Positions 1-10,995 of a stretch of DNA of 64,000 bases are shown here, one piece after another (the stretch's first letter is position 1; each line of letters opens with the position of its first letter). A model generated the notes under the pieces. The model did no database searches. It saw only the letters and a program-made list of their open reading frames with translations, and had not been told where the DNA came from. Both the position numbers and the translations under genes were made by a program. Origin of the DNA: Adiantum capillus-veneris (Eukaryota > Streptophyta > Polypodiopsida > Polypodiales > Pteridaceae); assembly GCA_014529385.2 (NCBI GenBank), contig CM043963.1, forward strand, positions 150,030,107 through 150,094,106, in the 5' to 3' direction.

Positions 1-37
1 TACGAATGTAAGTTCCAATGAGGCAAATGTACAGCCT

Positions 38-1750
38 ATGGGGAATTCTGAAAATGTTCTAGATCAGCCTATTACTGATGCAGATGTACATGATGTACTT
101 GATGAGGAAAGGGCTAAAAATGAGCAGGCTAGAGGTATGCCAAAATGGCTGGTGCACACTTTGCGTGACAGGAAATTGGATGCACCTTTGTCTAGTCGTA
201 CTCGTTCAGGCTCTCGCCATGCATCTTATGCATCAGATTGTTATGCTTTGGCTGTGTCTAGTTTACATGATGTTGAGGAGCCTCTATCTTTTGATGAAGC
301 ACATAATTCAGAAAATTGGATGGCTGCCATGCAATCAGAATATGATGCACTTATAGAAAATGACACATGGACTTTATGTGATTTGCCTCCTGGCAAAAAG
401 GCCATTGGTACGAAGTGGGTTTACAAGTTAAAACGCAAGCCGAATGGTGAGATCGATCGCCATAAGGCTCGACTTGTTGCAAAGGGTTATGCACAGCAAA
501 AAGGCACAGATTATGAAGAGACTTTTGCTCCCAGTTGTCGTATGACTATTGTGCGTTTTCTATGTGCATTGGCAGCTCATTTTGGTTGGGATGTACATCA
601 ATCAGACATTGTTACTGCTTTCTTAAATGGTGACATATTTGAGGAAGTTTATGTAACGCAGCCTCGCGGTTTTGTCATAAAAGGACAAGAGGACAAAGTG
701 TGCAAATGTAACAAGGCTTTGTATGGGTTGAAGCAATCTCCTCGTGCTTAGTATGAGAAAGCTGACACTCATTTGGTCAAACAAGGCTTTCGTAATAGTC
801 CAACAGAAAGCACATTGTATGTAAAGCGTGAGGGTGATGTACTTCTCATTGTGGTTCTTTATGTTGATGATTTGCTGATCACTGGACCAAATGAGAGACA
901 TATTTCTGAATTTAAGGCTGATTTGAATGCTACTTTCAAGATGAAAGATTTGGGGCTGTTGCATCATTATTTGGGTATACCTATTGCCACTCCCATGGAA
1001 ACAGGTTTGAAGTGAAGTGAGTCTACATGATGCTGGTGATCCTGTTGATGTCACTCTTTACTTCAAAAACTGTTGTTGGCTGCCTCATTTATATGCAACA
1101 CGAGGCCGGATATTCAGTTTGCAGTCTCACAGGTCATCAAATTTATGCATAGCCCAGGGTCTAAGCATTGGCAGGCTTGCCAAGAGGATTTTCCACTACC
1201 TTAGTGGCACTTTACACCTTGGCTTGTTTTATCCCAAGGGGGGATCATTGCCACCAGACTTACATGCTTTTTCGGACTCAGATTGGGCTGGTTGTTTTGA
1301 CACGAGAGTGTCCATAAGTGGTTTTTGTTTCATGCTTGGCAGTTCATGTATATCATGGTTGAGCAAGAAGCAACCTATTGTGGCCACTTCGAGCTGTGAG
1401 GCTGAGTACAGGGCAGTCTTCACAGCTACGGTTGAGTGTGTATGGCTCAGACGCCTTATGGCTGATTTGGGTGTTGGACAGGACACTGCCAACACTATCT
1501 ACACTGACAGTCAGAGCGCATTGGCAGTTGCGAGGAACCCAGTTTTTCATGCTGGCACAAAGCACATTGAGGTGCATTACCACATGTGATCATGACCACT
1601 ATGCAGAAGGAGAGGCTCTCAGCAGGAGAGATCAGCTTGTCTTATGTGCCAACACAGGACAACCTTGCAGATCTTTTCACAAAGGCATTGTCTCATGAGA
1701 AGCTTGAAGCTTTCCGCAAAGCTTTGGGCTTACTCCCCTTTGTGGACTAA
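38..1750 (+). pseudogene. Copia pol relic: reverse transcriptase and RNase H
   Basis: Frame 2 (38-751) starts in the integrase-RT linker and enters the RT with WMAAMQSEYDALIENDTW, GTKWVYKLKR and FLNGDIFEEVYV. It stops at TAG (749-751) where the family has Trp in SPRAWYE, a single G-to-A nonsense change. The same frame continues to the catalytic YVDD at 860-871. After LGIP a deletion joins directly to ATPMETGLK, removing the end of the RT thumb, and the frame closes at 1013-1015. RNase H follows in frame 3 (about 1170-1589): SDSDWAG, SSCEAEYRA, DSQSALAVARNP, KHIEVHYH. The C-terminal tail (LADLFTKALSHEKLE) returns to frame 2 at 1631-1750. At least one stop, one deletion and two frame changes make this a pseudogene. 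Confidence 0.9.
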
Positions 1751-1814
1751 TCATGTCCTCAAGGCATGGCACTTCCCTTTACTCATGTGCCAGCTCTCGT
1801 TCACCGCATCACTC

Positions 1815-1825
1815 CAGGGGGGATT
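1815..1825 (+). other. Polypurine tract of the Copia element
   Basis: The run CAGGGGGGATT sits directly before the TG that opens the 3' LTR, where plus-strand DNA synthesis is primed in LTR retrotransposons. Confidence 0.65.
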
Positions 1826-2043
1826 TGTTACCATATACATGTGGTAGTGATGTGTGTGAACACACTAGGACCGCCGGGGCATTTTTTCCCTCTTTAGGAG
1901 GTCGTGCATTGTATATACGCCCATCACTCTAGGGCTATCTATCTTTCCATTGCACATTAAGTAACACACTCTCTATTGTGTGCCTTGAGCTTCCTTCGTC
2001 TTCTCCAAGCTGTGTGTGTTTCCCTGCAACCCTAATTCCAACA
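1826..2043 (+). repeat. 3' LTR of the Copia element (about 218 bp)
   Basis: Begins TGTTACCATATACATG after the polypurine tract and ends TTCCAACA, giving TG...CA ends. The paired LTR lies outside the window, so the right boundary rests on the CA end and on Gypsy coding sequence resuming immediately after it. Confidence 0.65.
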
Positions 2044-2562
2044 AAAATCACATCTTGATCATTCAAATCATTGTGCTTGTGAGAAATCACATCTGGATCA
2101 TGCTCATCATTATCATCCAAATCATCATGCTTATCATTGTCATCCAAATAATCATTCTTCTCATAATCATGCAAATCATGTGTGTCATGCATTGGAGAAG
2201 AAGAGACTGAGAGAGTCTCCTTCTCGTGAATCCTTTCAATCTTGTCCTGCATATGAGCAATGAGAGAGGGAGAATGAACAATGTCCTCTCTATGAATGAC
2301 AATGGGGGAATCACTTTTGGCATAGAGAGTGAAAGTGTTAGCCTCCCAATCAATGAGAGGGTTAAGATCATGAAACCATTGAATGCCCAAAATCATATCA
2401 CATCCTGAGAGAGGAGAGACAAAAAATCTTCCAGTGAAGGCAACTTGTTGAATTGTAAACAACACACCAAGACACTCCTGCGTGATGAGAGAGTCCATAA
2501 CAGGAACAAAGCCAGAGACCTCGAGAGGAGATTTCTAACTCGATGCTTGATGCTCAATCCTT
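2044..2562 (-). pseudogene. Gypsy retropepsin C-terminal fragment
   Basis: On the minus strand an open frame reads through VSGFVPVMDSLITQECLG, then FVSPLSGCDMILGIQWF and DLNPLIDWEANTFTL. This is the C-terminal half of a Ty3/Gypsy protease, where the block CD-[VM]-ILG-x-x-W and a downstream IDW are conserved. The catalytic DTG/DSG half is not recognisable upstream. The part after the protease is acidic and repetitive (His/Asp/Asn-rich, about 2090-2200) and looks decayed. The frame is broken by the Copia LTR at 2043. Confidence 0.65.
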
Positions 2563-3430
2563 CTTGTGCTCTTTCTACGACTGTGTCGTGCCAACGAAGA
2601 GACATAGATGGTGACTTCCTTGAATGCATACTTTTCAGCTTTTCATGAGAAATCTGCATACATTCGTGCTCATTCATGAGTGAATCGTGCTCAACGTACA
2701 ATATGGCATGCCTATGAAAAGAGATCACATAAAGACGCTGACTAAAATACAAGAAACGATCATGAATGAAACACTCAAACAATGCCTGCTAATTAATCAT
2801 TCTAACACATAATACTTCCTGTGGGGGTTCTTTGGACCTCGATTCAAGAGCCAAGATCGGTTCTTCGTGATCGATCGAATCTGCAATGAGGTTAGCTTTA
2901 CTAGAGAAAGCATCAAGTGAACCATCATCCTTGTGAACAATCACATCATCTTCATGCAAATTATATCCATATTTACACACACATAAGGGCTCATCTTTGG
3001 CATTTGCCCCTTATTCTTGAATTTTCTCATCCCTCATGGCATAAAATAAAAAATTGTGTCAAAAAGGAGAAATCAAACGCAACTTATAACACGATAGTCG
3101 ATAAATCAATGCTCTTTTTTCTTTGATCACTAGGTCTACATTCAAAATGCCTCCCCCCCGCTAGTCAAAGTTCTATTGAAAGATAGTGTGTCATAAAATC
3201 TAATATCTAACCAACCCAAATCGTTTTCTCATATTAAACTAATTATTTAATGTGGGAATATAAACGAGAACAAGGGTTAGAATAGAGACATGTGCTTAGG
3301 GATCCATATCAACACGGGGCCAAGGTTAAGGGGTCCAAATGAGAGATGGTATGTCAAAGACCAAGGCTAGCTAATGGAGCTTAAATACCTTAGGGTTAGC
3401 TTCATTAAAGATCTCTAAAGGTTAGTGTTA
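2563..3430. other. No gene recognised
   Basis: AT-rich sequence with only short open frames and no recognisable domain. It may include decayed Gypsy sequence upstream of the protease fragment, but I cannot show it. Confidence 0.4.
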
Positions 3431-3449
3431 AAATTCCTTTGACCTTATG

Positions 3450-3595
3450 CAAGCTAGGGTTGTGCTTGAGGTGGGAACCCGGCCCAAGCTTGAGGTGCTT
3501 GTCGTGCTTACTGACTAAGGTGCTTGAGGTGCTTAATGACTAAGGTGCTAAGGTGCTCCATGACTAAGGTGCTTGAGGGGCTCAAGGTGTTTCAA
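3450..3595. repeat. Degenerate short tandem repeat around GACTAAGGTGCTTGAGGTGC
   Basis: The words GACTAAGGTGCT and TTGAGGTGCTT recur several times with variable spacing (roughly 22-28 bp). It is an imperfect minisatellite in otherwise unassignable sequence. Confidence 0.55.
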
Positions 3596-3948
3596 ATTCA
3601 ACAAGTATCCCTACTCATGGGGGGGCGAGCCCTCATTGTAGGAGCATGAGAGAGAACACACACACCCTCACACAAGTCAGGCTTGCCTAAAGAAGCAACA
3701 TGGACACATGTCAATTTCCTCTCCATGTTACCATCATAAGGTTCCTAAAGCCTATTGGTTGGCCTCTCAAGGGGTCCAACGGTAATTTAGTTACTTCAAT
3801 TAATTGTTTATGCATTTATCAAGTCCTCTGTCTCAAAGGGGAAAGGGGGACACTTTTCCCAAGGCTAGCATGGTTGCTTGATATGCACTCTACATGTGAT
3901 TGGCTAGCTTGCTTGAAGGGGTCCAATCAACTTCAACATGAGCTACAA

Positions 3949-3973
3949 GGGGGGGGGGGGGGGGGGGGGGGGG
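3949..3973 (+). repeat. Poly-G run of 25
   Basis: An uninterrupted run of G about 45 bp left of the (CT)n tract. Its exact length may be unreliable in an assembly. Confidence 0.8.
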
Positions 3974-4015
3974 TTGAACAAGGAAGGTAGGGCTAGCTTG
4001 GGGCGTATACTCTCG

Positions 4016-4018
<3 letters not shown>

Positions 4019-4091
<73 letters not shown>
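4019..4091 (+). repeat. (CT)n microsatellite, left part of a split tract
   Basis: A perfect CT run that ends exactly where the left LTR of the Copia derivative begins. A matching CT run starts exactly after its right LTR (7579). Confidence 0.95.
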
Positions 4092-4095
<4 letters not shown>

Positions 4096-4283
4096 GGGAT
4101 CGGGGAGCACCACAGACAGAGAGTGAGAGAGAGAGAGAGCAGAAGGAGACACACACGATGTGGTTGGGGAGACTCAAAGAGTGAGCAGCCCCCTATACAT
4201 TATGCTAATGTAAAGGTATACAAGTCAGTGGGCGCCCAGACTCTGGGCGGCCGGGGTAAGGCACAGGCGCCTATACCCCAACA
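4092..4283 (-). repeat. 3' LTR of the Copia derivative
   Basis: About 190 bp, closely matching 7391-7578. Shared blocks include GGGGAGCACCACA, GATGTGG.TGGGGAGACTC, GTATACAAGTCAGTGGGCGC and GCGCCTATACCCCAACA. A short internal GA run is present in both. The outer left end is TC rather than TG, probably decay or microsatellite slippage at the junction. Confidence 0.88.
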
Positions 4284-4297
4284 ACCTCCCACTTAAA
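4284..4297 (-). other. Polypurine tract of the Copia derivative
   Basis: On the minus strand TTTAAGTGGGAGGT directly precedes the TGTTGGGG start of the LTR, the classic plant Copia arrangement. Confidence 0.8.
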
Positions 4298-5220
4298 GGC
4301 GACTGTGCCTTTAAGCAAGAGAACCTAGTCTAAAAGACTACAAAAGGCGAGATAAAATCGCTCTCAACCGATGCCCACTGGTGGCTGTGTGTGATCGTGT
4401 ACATCCGGCTGTCCTGCTCCCGTGTAAGTCCATACACCACCAGACGTACCGCACACGTACTGCAAGTATGTACGCAATACCTGCATATCTCCCTCGTGCA
4501 CTATGCCATCATCATCAACAAGCGACTGACAACCCAACTGCAAATGCTCCCACAGCAGCTGCGATATCTGGTCTCAAGATCAGCATTCTATACATGAGAC
4601 CACCGAATGTCGATGCAATGCTACGGGGCCCTGCTAGCTCTATAGAGCATACATCAACATATATATCCCTGGCAATAGGCATCTCTGACTGACAAGGCGT
4701 GTCAGCCACATGCATCTCCTTGACTGTCCATAAAAGACGCATCAACCTATCGTGCAACCTCAGAGCAAACCAGCTTCTCTAGGTGTCTGCTGGAAAACAC
4801 ATATCCTGCACAACTATACCCCATGCTCACTGTCAAGCATAGAAAGGAATGACTGATATAATCGCTGACATCTCAGCCTCCTCTGCAATCATCCACTGCA
4901 AACATGACCACTCAATCTGCTGTGACTCACTAGAGCTCTCATGCTCTAACTCCGTATGCATAGACTCTTGCACAACGTCCTCCTGTTGTGACTCACTAGA
5001 GCAAGACCGCTCTACCTGTCTATCCTGCACAAGGAGTATCTCACACAACTGACTCTCTGCTTTGCTCACTCACTAGCAAAGCATGCATGTCTGACTCTGT
5101 CACCTCTCTGTGTGACTGCTCAAGTTGTGCCCCAACTGTGTGCACAACGAGCTCACTACTCTGCACTCCATGCAAAGCATCCTGCAACCCACAAGCAAAA
5201 GAGACTTGCCTGCTCTCTTG
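4298..5220 (-). other. Remnant 3' internal region of the Copia derivative
   Basis: No integrase, RT or RNase H motif in any frame. Short repeats occur, for example TGTGACTCACTAGAGC at about 4920 and again 67 bp later. Probably filler left or acquired around the internal deletion. Confidence 0.5.
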
Positions 5221-5224
5221 CTCT

Positions 5225-6180
5225 CTACCTGGCTGCGTGATCACAGAGACAACACCGTCTCTCCCGTGATCCACATGCATGGGTAACCTTACCACTCCTG
5301 GCACCTCTCGCAATCACTAGCGAACCCAAATGCATCACAAAATCTCGCTCTCGTAGCGAAATCTGACATCCACTATCCCGTAACTGTCTGACTGAGATCA
5401 AATCCCGTCTCAGATCTGGCAATAACGCACATGACGCAGGGTAAATCTCATACCACTAGGCAAGGACAAACATACGTTCTCCTGCACATCAATGTCATAC
5501 ACAACACCATCAGCCATGTGCACACAACCAGTCTCCCACTAGAAAACGTGCCTAAACCACTCACGATGCGATGTGACATGGAAAGTAGCATCTGAATCTA
5601 GTAACCAATGTGAAGACAATGTGCAATCCCGATATGCAATCCGTAGACATAAGATCGTCTGAAGACAAGCTAGATGTAAATGTGACATCACCGTCACAAG
5701 CATACTCAGTAACCACCGTACTGATCTCACTAGCATCTGTCATGCCCAAATCTGCATCACGCATCTGTCGCCTCCGTTTTCACAAACGCCTGAAACATCG
5801 ACGCCTAATGTGCCCTCTATGTCCACAATGCCAACATGTCAAGTCTCTATGCCGTCGAGACTTGCGTGTGGGATCAATCTCTCCCATGGAATAGAAGTGG
5901 ACTAGACTTCCCTGTAGCATGGATGTCGCGTACATAGCATGTAAACTCTCCATAAAGCATGAGTTGTAGTCTCCCTCGAGACCTGCCAGTAAACAGACTC
6001 AACCAGATGCAAACAAATCGTACACATTGCTAACTCATCAAGATCCTGCCAATCATCATCACGCATAGACTTGGGCTTCGCCGATAAACCATGCAAGGGT
6101 TTATCCTGCCCCAAATCCGCCAATGCAACAAGCATATGTTCCTTCCAAGCAACAAAATCTACACCATCAAACTGTGTCAG
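5225..6180 (-). pseudogene. Copia gag-protease-pre-integrase relic
   Basis: On the minus strand the gag part (about 6180-5890) contains HMLVALADLG, WQDLDELAMCTICLHL and ALWRVYML, the pattern of Copia gag (UBN2-like) proteins. A CCHC zinc knuckle, CWHCGHRGHIRRRC, lies at 5795-5836. The protease follows with WLLDSDATFHVTSHREWF: the catalytic motif should be DSG, so the Gly is changed to Asp. The pre-integrase segment then gives DLRRDLISVRQL and RDFVMHLG (5225-5422). A stop follows the zinc knuckle and frames change between parts. Nothing of integrase or RT remains downstream. Confidence 0.85.
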
Positions 6181-7376
6181 ACCATAACGCAGGAATCAAA
6201 TGAAAAAATCAGCATAATGCTCGCAAAAGAGCAACCAACAATGAGTAGCAAATGCCAACCAAATCAGCCCTAAACTGGCTCGAATCGCATCAACAAAAGT
6301 ATGCAAATATGGCTGCAAATCAACCCCACACTACAACCGTAGCGCATAAAGAATCAGTCCAAAAATTCTCCAAGAGTTATGACTTGTTCGGTCTGAAGAT
6401 CACCTGCACACACGCCGTCATAGAGCATACATCTGTGAGCTAATCACCAAACCCAGACTGTGCGGTATGGATGCATACACACGCACAAATCTCCCACCTG
6501 CAGAGAACACCGCACGCAAATGTGAGGCAACCCGCAATCTCTACCTAGATCGCATAAATGATGCGCATAAAACTCCTTGGAAAATTTCGCCAGAGTTTCG
6601 TCAGTAAAACGGTCACAAAACCAGTAACAAACTGACTGCACGCTCAAAAACCATGAGCAACCAAAGCGCATCAAACCGCACTCCAAATGCATGCACCAAT
6701 CTCCACACTTTGCATACATCATTGCAAACACCTGCAAATCTAGTGCACAAATATCTGCTCTACCTGTGACTGCCAAAAAAAACATGCTCGAGACATACAT
6801 TGCCGACGCCTCAAATGCAATCACATTAGTCTCCCTGAGCATCAAACCACATAAGGCATACATCGTATCCCCCCACCTGTGAGGAAACTTGCAGCAAATA
6901 TCACTCTCACATCTGAGAGCAAACTATGTGTGGAATCCTCGACAACAATAAACAACTGCTGCTGCAGAAAATTCAGCGTTCAGAATTTTAAAATTTTGAT
7001 ATGACGAGCGCGTCCGGAGCGTGCCAAAACCCCAAGGTGACTCTTGGATCACATGTATCCGATCGGGTGTGAAAGCTATGCCAAAAAACCTCCGTTTCGA
7101 CCCAAAAACGCAGCATAAATTGCCAAAAGAGGGCTGAAAAATGCAGCTCCTCAACCGTAGCTCGAATGAGGTTTCTGATGGCTCGAATGGCTTTGAAAGG
7201 GGGGTAAAACGTCAAGACACCTGCTGGAAACGCTCTCGGACAGTTGAATTTTCTGATGCCGAAGTCGAAACCCTATTTGCACTCTTGAAAGTGCGCGCGC
7301 GGACGCGATTTCAGGAATGAAACTGGCTGTCCGCTGTCGTCGTGACTGTGCACACACGCGCTCCCTCCACACCTAC
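6181..7376 (-). other. Long leader of the Copia derivative
   Basis: About 1.2 kb between the primer-binding site and gag with only short frames and no recognisable domain. Unusually long for a Copia 5' leader, and part of it could be foreign. Confidence 0.45.
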
Positions 7377-7388
7377 GCTCTGATACCA
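7377..7388 (-). other. Primer-binding site (initiator Met-tRNA type)
   Basis: Minus strand TGGTATCAGAGC, two bases inside the LTR end. This is the sequence used by most plant Copia elements and fixes the orientation as minus. Confidence 0.9.
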
Positions 7389-7390
7389 AT

Positions 7391-7576
7391 TGAAGGGGAT
7401 TGGGGAGCACCACAAACGGAGAGTGAGAGAGAGAGAGAAGGAGACAGACACGATGTGGGTGGGGAGACTCAAAGAGTGAGGAGCCCCCTATACACTTATG
7501 CTATGTATAAGGTATACAAGTCAGTGGGCGCCCAGACTCTGGGCGGCCGGGCAAGGCACAGGCGCCTATACCCCAA

Positions 7577-7578
<2 letters not shown>
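7391..7578 (-). repeat. 5' LTR of the Copia derivative (188 bp)
   Basis: Plus-strand ends TGAAGG...CCAACA give TG...CA. It pairs with 4092-4283, and the primer-binding site is adjacent. Confidence 0.9.

Positions 7579-7644
<66 letters not shown>
7579..7644 (+). repeat. (CT)n microsatellite, right part of the split tract
   Basis: A CT run beginning at the outer edge of the 5' LTR, the partner of 4019-4091. Confidence 0.95.
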
Positions 7645-7647
<3 letters not shown>

Positions 7648-8230
7648 GTGTGAGGTGCAAAGTGCAAGAGCTCCATCTCCTTCTCCAAGCTTGTTGAGAA
7701 GTTGAGAGCTCTACACCAACACTCTTGGCTATGGAATGAAAATCCAACCAAGAGCCATACTTCAATGCTTAAGCTTTCCATCATCATTATTATGCTATTA
7801 TGCTAGTCTCATGAAAATGTTCACTCTAATTCTCTTAATTTCGCTATTCTCAAAGTTCATAGGCCATTTTCATTACAATAGTATCTGATCTATTGGTTTG
7901 TCTTTTCTTGCTTAAGAAGAGAGGTCCTTAAGTTGTCCATGCAAGGTTGGAAGTTCTCATTGCAATAGGGTAAGTGGGATAGGGATCTATTATTTTGGTT
8001 GAGAAGGACTTAGTTCGAGGTACACCATTGGGATCTATAGTCTTAATAATGGAGTCTCTCGGGGCTTGCCTTTGGCTTAACCATTATTGAGCTACGAGCA
8101 AGGTCAACATGAACCATAATCAACCGAGCAATGTTAGACCCTCTCCACTAGTCTTTGCAATCAACAGACTCTAAACATGGGTGTGGCTGCTTGAGAACTA
8201 ATTTTCAAGGATAGCAGGTAAGGTTTTTGA
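7645..8230 (+). other. Possible 5' LTR/leader of the following Gypsy element
   Basis: No gene. Because a primer-binding-like site follows at 8231-8243, some of this may be that Gypsy's 5' LTR, but no second LTR copy exists in the window to prove it. Confidence 0.3.
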
Positions 8231-8273
8231 AGGTATCAAAGCACAAAGTAATCTATACATAAGTTTAATTAGC

Positions 8274-9640
8274 ATGGCTGACAATAACCAAGAGAGTAGA
8301 ATAAAAGTTGATAACTTTGATTTTGCACATGAAGGTGCTAATGATGATGCCCCCATGTTTGTTAATTACCTTGTTACTAGGTTGCAACAAGCTATGGGCA
8401 ACCCTGCTTTGCAAGCCGAAGTTACTCAACAACTTTGTGCTTAAGGGATTTCCCTTCCTCTCCAAGAGGAGAGAGAGCTTAGGAGGCCTCTGATGAGACT
8501 CCCAAATAAGAGACTCTCTCATAAGAGAGGAGGAATCCAAAGAACGAGAAAGAAGCAAATCCCTAAGTTCCTTTGAAGATGTGGCTCCACGAAGACGGTG
8601 GTCTAGACGATCACCAACTCCTCCCAAGAGGAAATGGTCAACCCATAGTCCTTCTCCTCCTCACTCCAAAAGGGAAGAGAGGAAACAAAGGAAGAAAAAG
8701 GCAAGAAAGAGGTTACCCTCCTCTCCTTTTTCTTCACCTTCCTCCTTCCGATGAAAGCAGTAGATATTCTCCTAGAGAATAGAAGAGGAGAGGACATCGC
8801 AAATACTACCTTGCATGGAGAAGGTCACAAAAGCTCAATAGATTCAAAGAGGGAGGAAAGAGTATCTCTTTTCTCACCTATGATGGCACCTTTGGTGCTA
8901 CCGACAAAGTATTGGCCTTCATCTCAGCAATTTGATGCGGTCTTTGGAGACAAGTTCTTCACAGAGTTCTTGAAGCTATGTCATGTAGCTATGCACTTCC
9001 AAAAATCTGCTCGTCAATGGTGGGCTAGCCTTCGTGGTAATGGCGAATCCCCAAAGACATGGAAAACTCTATGAGTTTCCATCATGAAGCAATTCCTTGC
9101 AAGCGATGCAAAGGACAAAGTGCTTACCAAATGGAGGAGTTTGAATTTGTTCTCCAACGAGTCTATCCACAAATATGTGGACAAGTTTTGGGATTTAAAT
9201 CTTAAGGCTAATGTATTTCAAAAGATAGCCTTTGCCAAGCAAAAGAAACAATTTTGTGTGGGATTTCCTAAAGAAATAGCCGAGTATGTCAACTCTCAAA
9301 ATCCTGGTTCTATCACCGAAGTAATCCACCACACTACGGTTGCTTCGTGACATTAATTTCCAACAAGGGGCTAAAAGGAATGCCAAGCCCATCGAAAGCA
9401 AAGACAAAAATAATGCAAAGGGGAAAAAAATGCCCAAAACTCTTTCCAAGGCAATTCCAACAACAACAATTAGTCCAAGGAGAAGGGAGTTTACAGAGGT
9501 AAAAATAAACTCTCTCCTGAAGAGCTAGAAGCTTTTTGTAAGAACCAAAAATGTTTTAAGTGTGGGGAGCAAGGACATGGCTATCGTTCTTGCCCCAAAA
9601 GAAATGCCTGCAATGAGACTCCTAGAGCTTCCATGGTCGA
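8274..9640 (+). pseudogene. Gypsy gag relic with zinc knuckle
   Basis: A start at 8274 opens MADNNQESRIKVDNFDF and runs to a stop near 8443. The frame then continues in pieces. The capsid-like core is clear in 8751-9350: STKYWPSSQQFDAVFGDKFF-type text, FQKSARQWWASLRGNGE, MKQFLASDAKDKVLTKW, KYVDKFWDLNLKANVF and EYVNSQNPGSI. A stop replaces a residue near 9072 and another ends the core at 9348. A Lys/Gln-rich linker leads to the CCHC knuckle CFKCGEQGHGYRSC at 9552-9593. Several stops and frame changes show decay. Confidence 0.85.
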
Positions 9641-10368
9641 AGGTCCAAAAGAGGATTCTCATCACAAAGGATCACCTCTCTCCTATGCTTGGGGAAAGGT
9701 AAGGGAGCATGATGCCTTCATCTTGTTTGACCTAGATCTACTCAAAACTTCATATCAACGGAGTTGGCCACTAAGTTGGGCATTCAAGATTTTGAGATGG
9801 GAGATATTGTAACTGCCGATTGAGCTTTCAAGGGACAGCAAGCCTCCGTTACTCCCTTGATTGGAAAGTTGAGGCTTCATGTCCAAATCTACGTTGACAA
9901 AGAAGACGTTTTCATCTCCACTCTCCAACATGAGGATGTTATCCTAGGGGCACCATGGTTCAACTGCATGGCTGCCAACATGAAGTTCCTTGAAAGGAGA
10001 GTCTACTTCACCTATAGGCAAAAGAGCATGTACATAGATGCTAATAAGTCCAGTCATAATACTATACCACTTGTAAAGTCACCTGCTTTTGATAAGTCAA
10101 TGAAAAGCTCAGTTTCCGCGTACATGATTTTTATCAAAGAGTCTCTAAATGATGCTAATGTTTTAACAAAGCAAAGTGTTAGGAATAAAAAAGAATTAGA
10201 CTTGTCTAATTTTCGAAATAGATTCCAAGATGTGTTTATCGATGATATCCCTATGGACTTACCTCCAAAACCGGGGATGCTGACCATCGAATTGAGCTCC
10301 TACCAAGAAGCTCATCGCCTAACAAGCCTCCTTATCAAGTTTCCCAAGCTCAACAAGAGGAGATCATG
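9640..10368 (+). pseudogene. Gypsy protease relic
   Basis: After the knuckle comes the retropepsin. One base is missing at about 9732, in the codon after FDL, so the catalytic D-x-G region is out of frame with FISTELATKLGIQDFEMGD, which reads correctly in the next frame. A TGA at 9821-9823 stands where Gly is expected before AFKGQQASV. The C-terminal part is intact: KLRLHVQIYVDKEDVFI, HEDVILGAPWFNC and MKFLERRVYFTY. The frame runs to 10368, by then misreading the start of the RT. Confidence 0.8.
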
Positions 10369-10995
10369 AGGCAAGTACAAGAATTGGTACACAAAGTGAT
10401 GGTGAGGCCTAGCTCCTCTCCCTTTTTTTCTCCAGTCCTTTTAGTGCAAAAAAAAGATGGTACATACCGCATGTGTGGACTATCGAGAGCTAAACCATAT
10501 CACTATCAAAAATAGATTTTCCGTACAACGGGTAGAAGGTCTGTTTGATAAGCTACAAGGTTCAACCTACTTCAATAGGATTGACCTTAAAAGTGGCTAT
10601 CATCAAATAAGGATAGTGAAAGAATATATCCTAAAGACTGCGTTCCGTACAACGTTTGGTCTTTATGAATATCTAGTCATGCCCCTGCCACATTCAATCG
10701 CTTGATGGAGAAAATATTTAGACCCTATCGCAAGTTCAATAGAGTGCTCTTTGATGATATCATCATCTACTTCAAGTCCTTGGAGGAGCACAAGCAATAT
10801 TTCCAGGTGATTTTTCAAGCTTTGAGCGAGAACAAGCTTTTTCTCTCAATCAACAGAAGAGTGAATTTTTCCTTCAAGAGATTCAATACTTAGGTCATAC
10901 TATCTGTCAAGATGGTATCTATATGGATCCATGAAAGTTGGAGGTAATAAAAGCATGGCCTAATCCAAGGAATCTACATGAGCTAAGAAGCTTGT
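10290..10995 (+). pseudogene. Gypsy reverse transcriptase relic, truncated
   Basis: Frames together give QEEIMRQVQELVHKVMVRP, SPVLLVQKKDGTYRMCVDY, ITIKNRFSVQRVEGLFDKL, YFNRIDLKSGYHQIRIV and TFGLYEYLVMP. A deletion of about seven codons then removes FGLTNAP. The catalytic block is VLFDDIIIY (LFDD at 10747-10758; most relatives have F-x-DD). After EEHKQYFQVIFQAL one frameshift leads to LGHTICQDGIYMDP, a stop, then KLEVIKAWPNPRNLHELRSL. Homology ends at about 10995, before RNase H. Confidence 0.88.

Larger units (their letters stand above)
1..2043 (+). mobile_element. Copia LTR retrotransposon, 3' part, cut by the window edge
   Basis: The last part of a Copia (Pseudoviridae-like) element: linker, reverse transcriptase, RNase H, polypurine tract and 3' LTR in that order. 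The 5' LTR, gag, protease and integrase would lie left of base 1. The order RT then RNase H with no integrase after it is what separates Copia from Gypsy. Its right end abuts a minus-strand Gypsy protease fragment, so the Copia most likely landed in that older Gypsy. The coding part is broken, so the copy cannot be autonomous. Confidence 0.9.
4092..7578 (-). mobile_element. Internally deleted Copia element inserted in a (CT)n tract
   Basis: Two direct repeats (4092-4283 and 7391-7578) bound the element. Read on the minus strand the order is 5' LTR, primer-binding site (7377-7388), long leader, gag with zinc knuckle, protease, pre-integrase segment, polypurine tract (4284-4297) and 3' LTR. Integrase, RT and RNase H are absent: between the pre-integrase (about 5225) and the polypurine tract there are about 930 bp with none of their motifs. 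It is a non-autonomous deletion derivative that would have needed enzymes from a relative. Both flanks are (CT)n, so it was inserted into a pre-existing microsatellite. Confidence 0.85.
8231..10995 (+). mobile_element. Gypsy LTR retrotransposon, 3'-truncated
   Basis: Begins with a site close to a primer-binding site (GGTATCAAAGC, about 8234-8244), then gag, CCHC knuckle, protease and RT in Gypsy order. Similarity stops abruptly after HELRSL at about 10995. RNase H, integrase, polypurine tract and 3' LTR are absent. Its gag is close in wording to the Gypsy at 49928-55293 (QQFD, KWW/RQWW, FWD blocks), so both belong to the same broad lineage. Confidence 0.85.

Noticed and set aside
3450-3595. 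CRISPR-like or regulatory repeat array
   Set aside because: Unit length and spacing vary and there are no unique spacers; this is a decayed minisatellite in a plant genome.
3890-4296. Open frames of alternating Arg-Glu or Leu-Ser
   Set aside because: They only read through (GA)n/(CT)n tracts, which are open in several frames. The same applies at 7566-7787, 16489-16730, 20943-21201 and 63768-63992.
5087-5313. Cysteine-rich secreted peptide
   Set aside because: The plus frame is the reverse complement of the Copia derivative's interior. No signal peptide and no conserved spacing.
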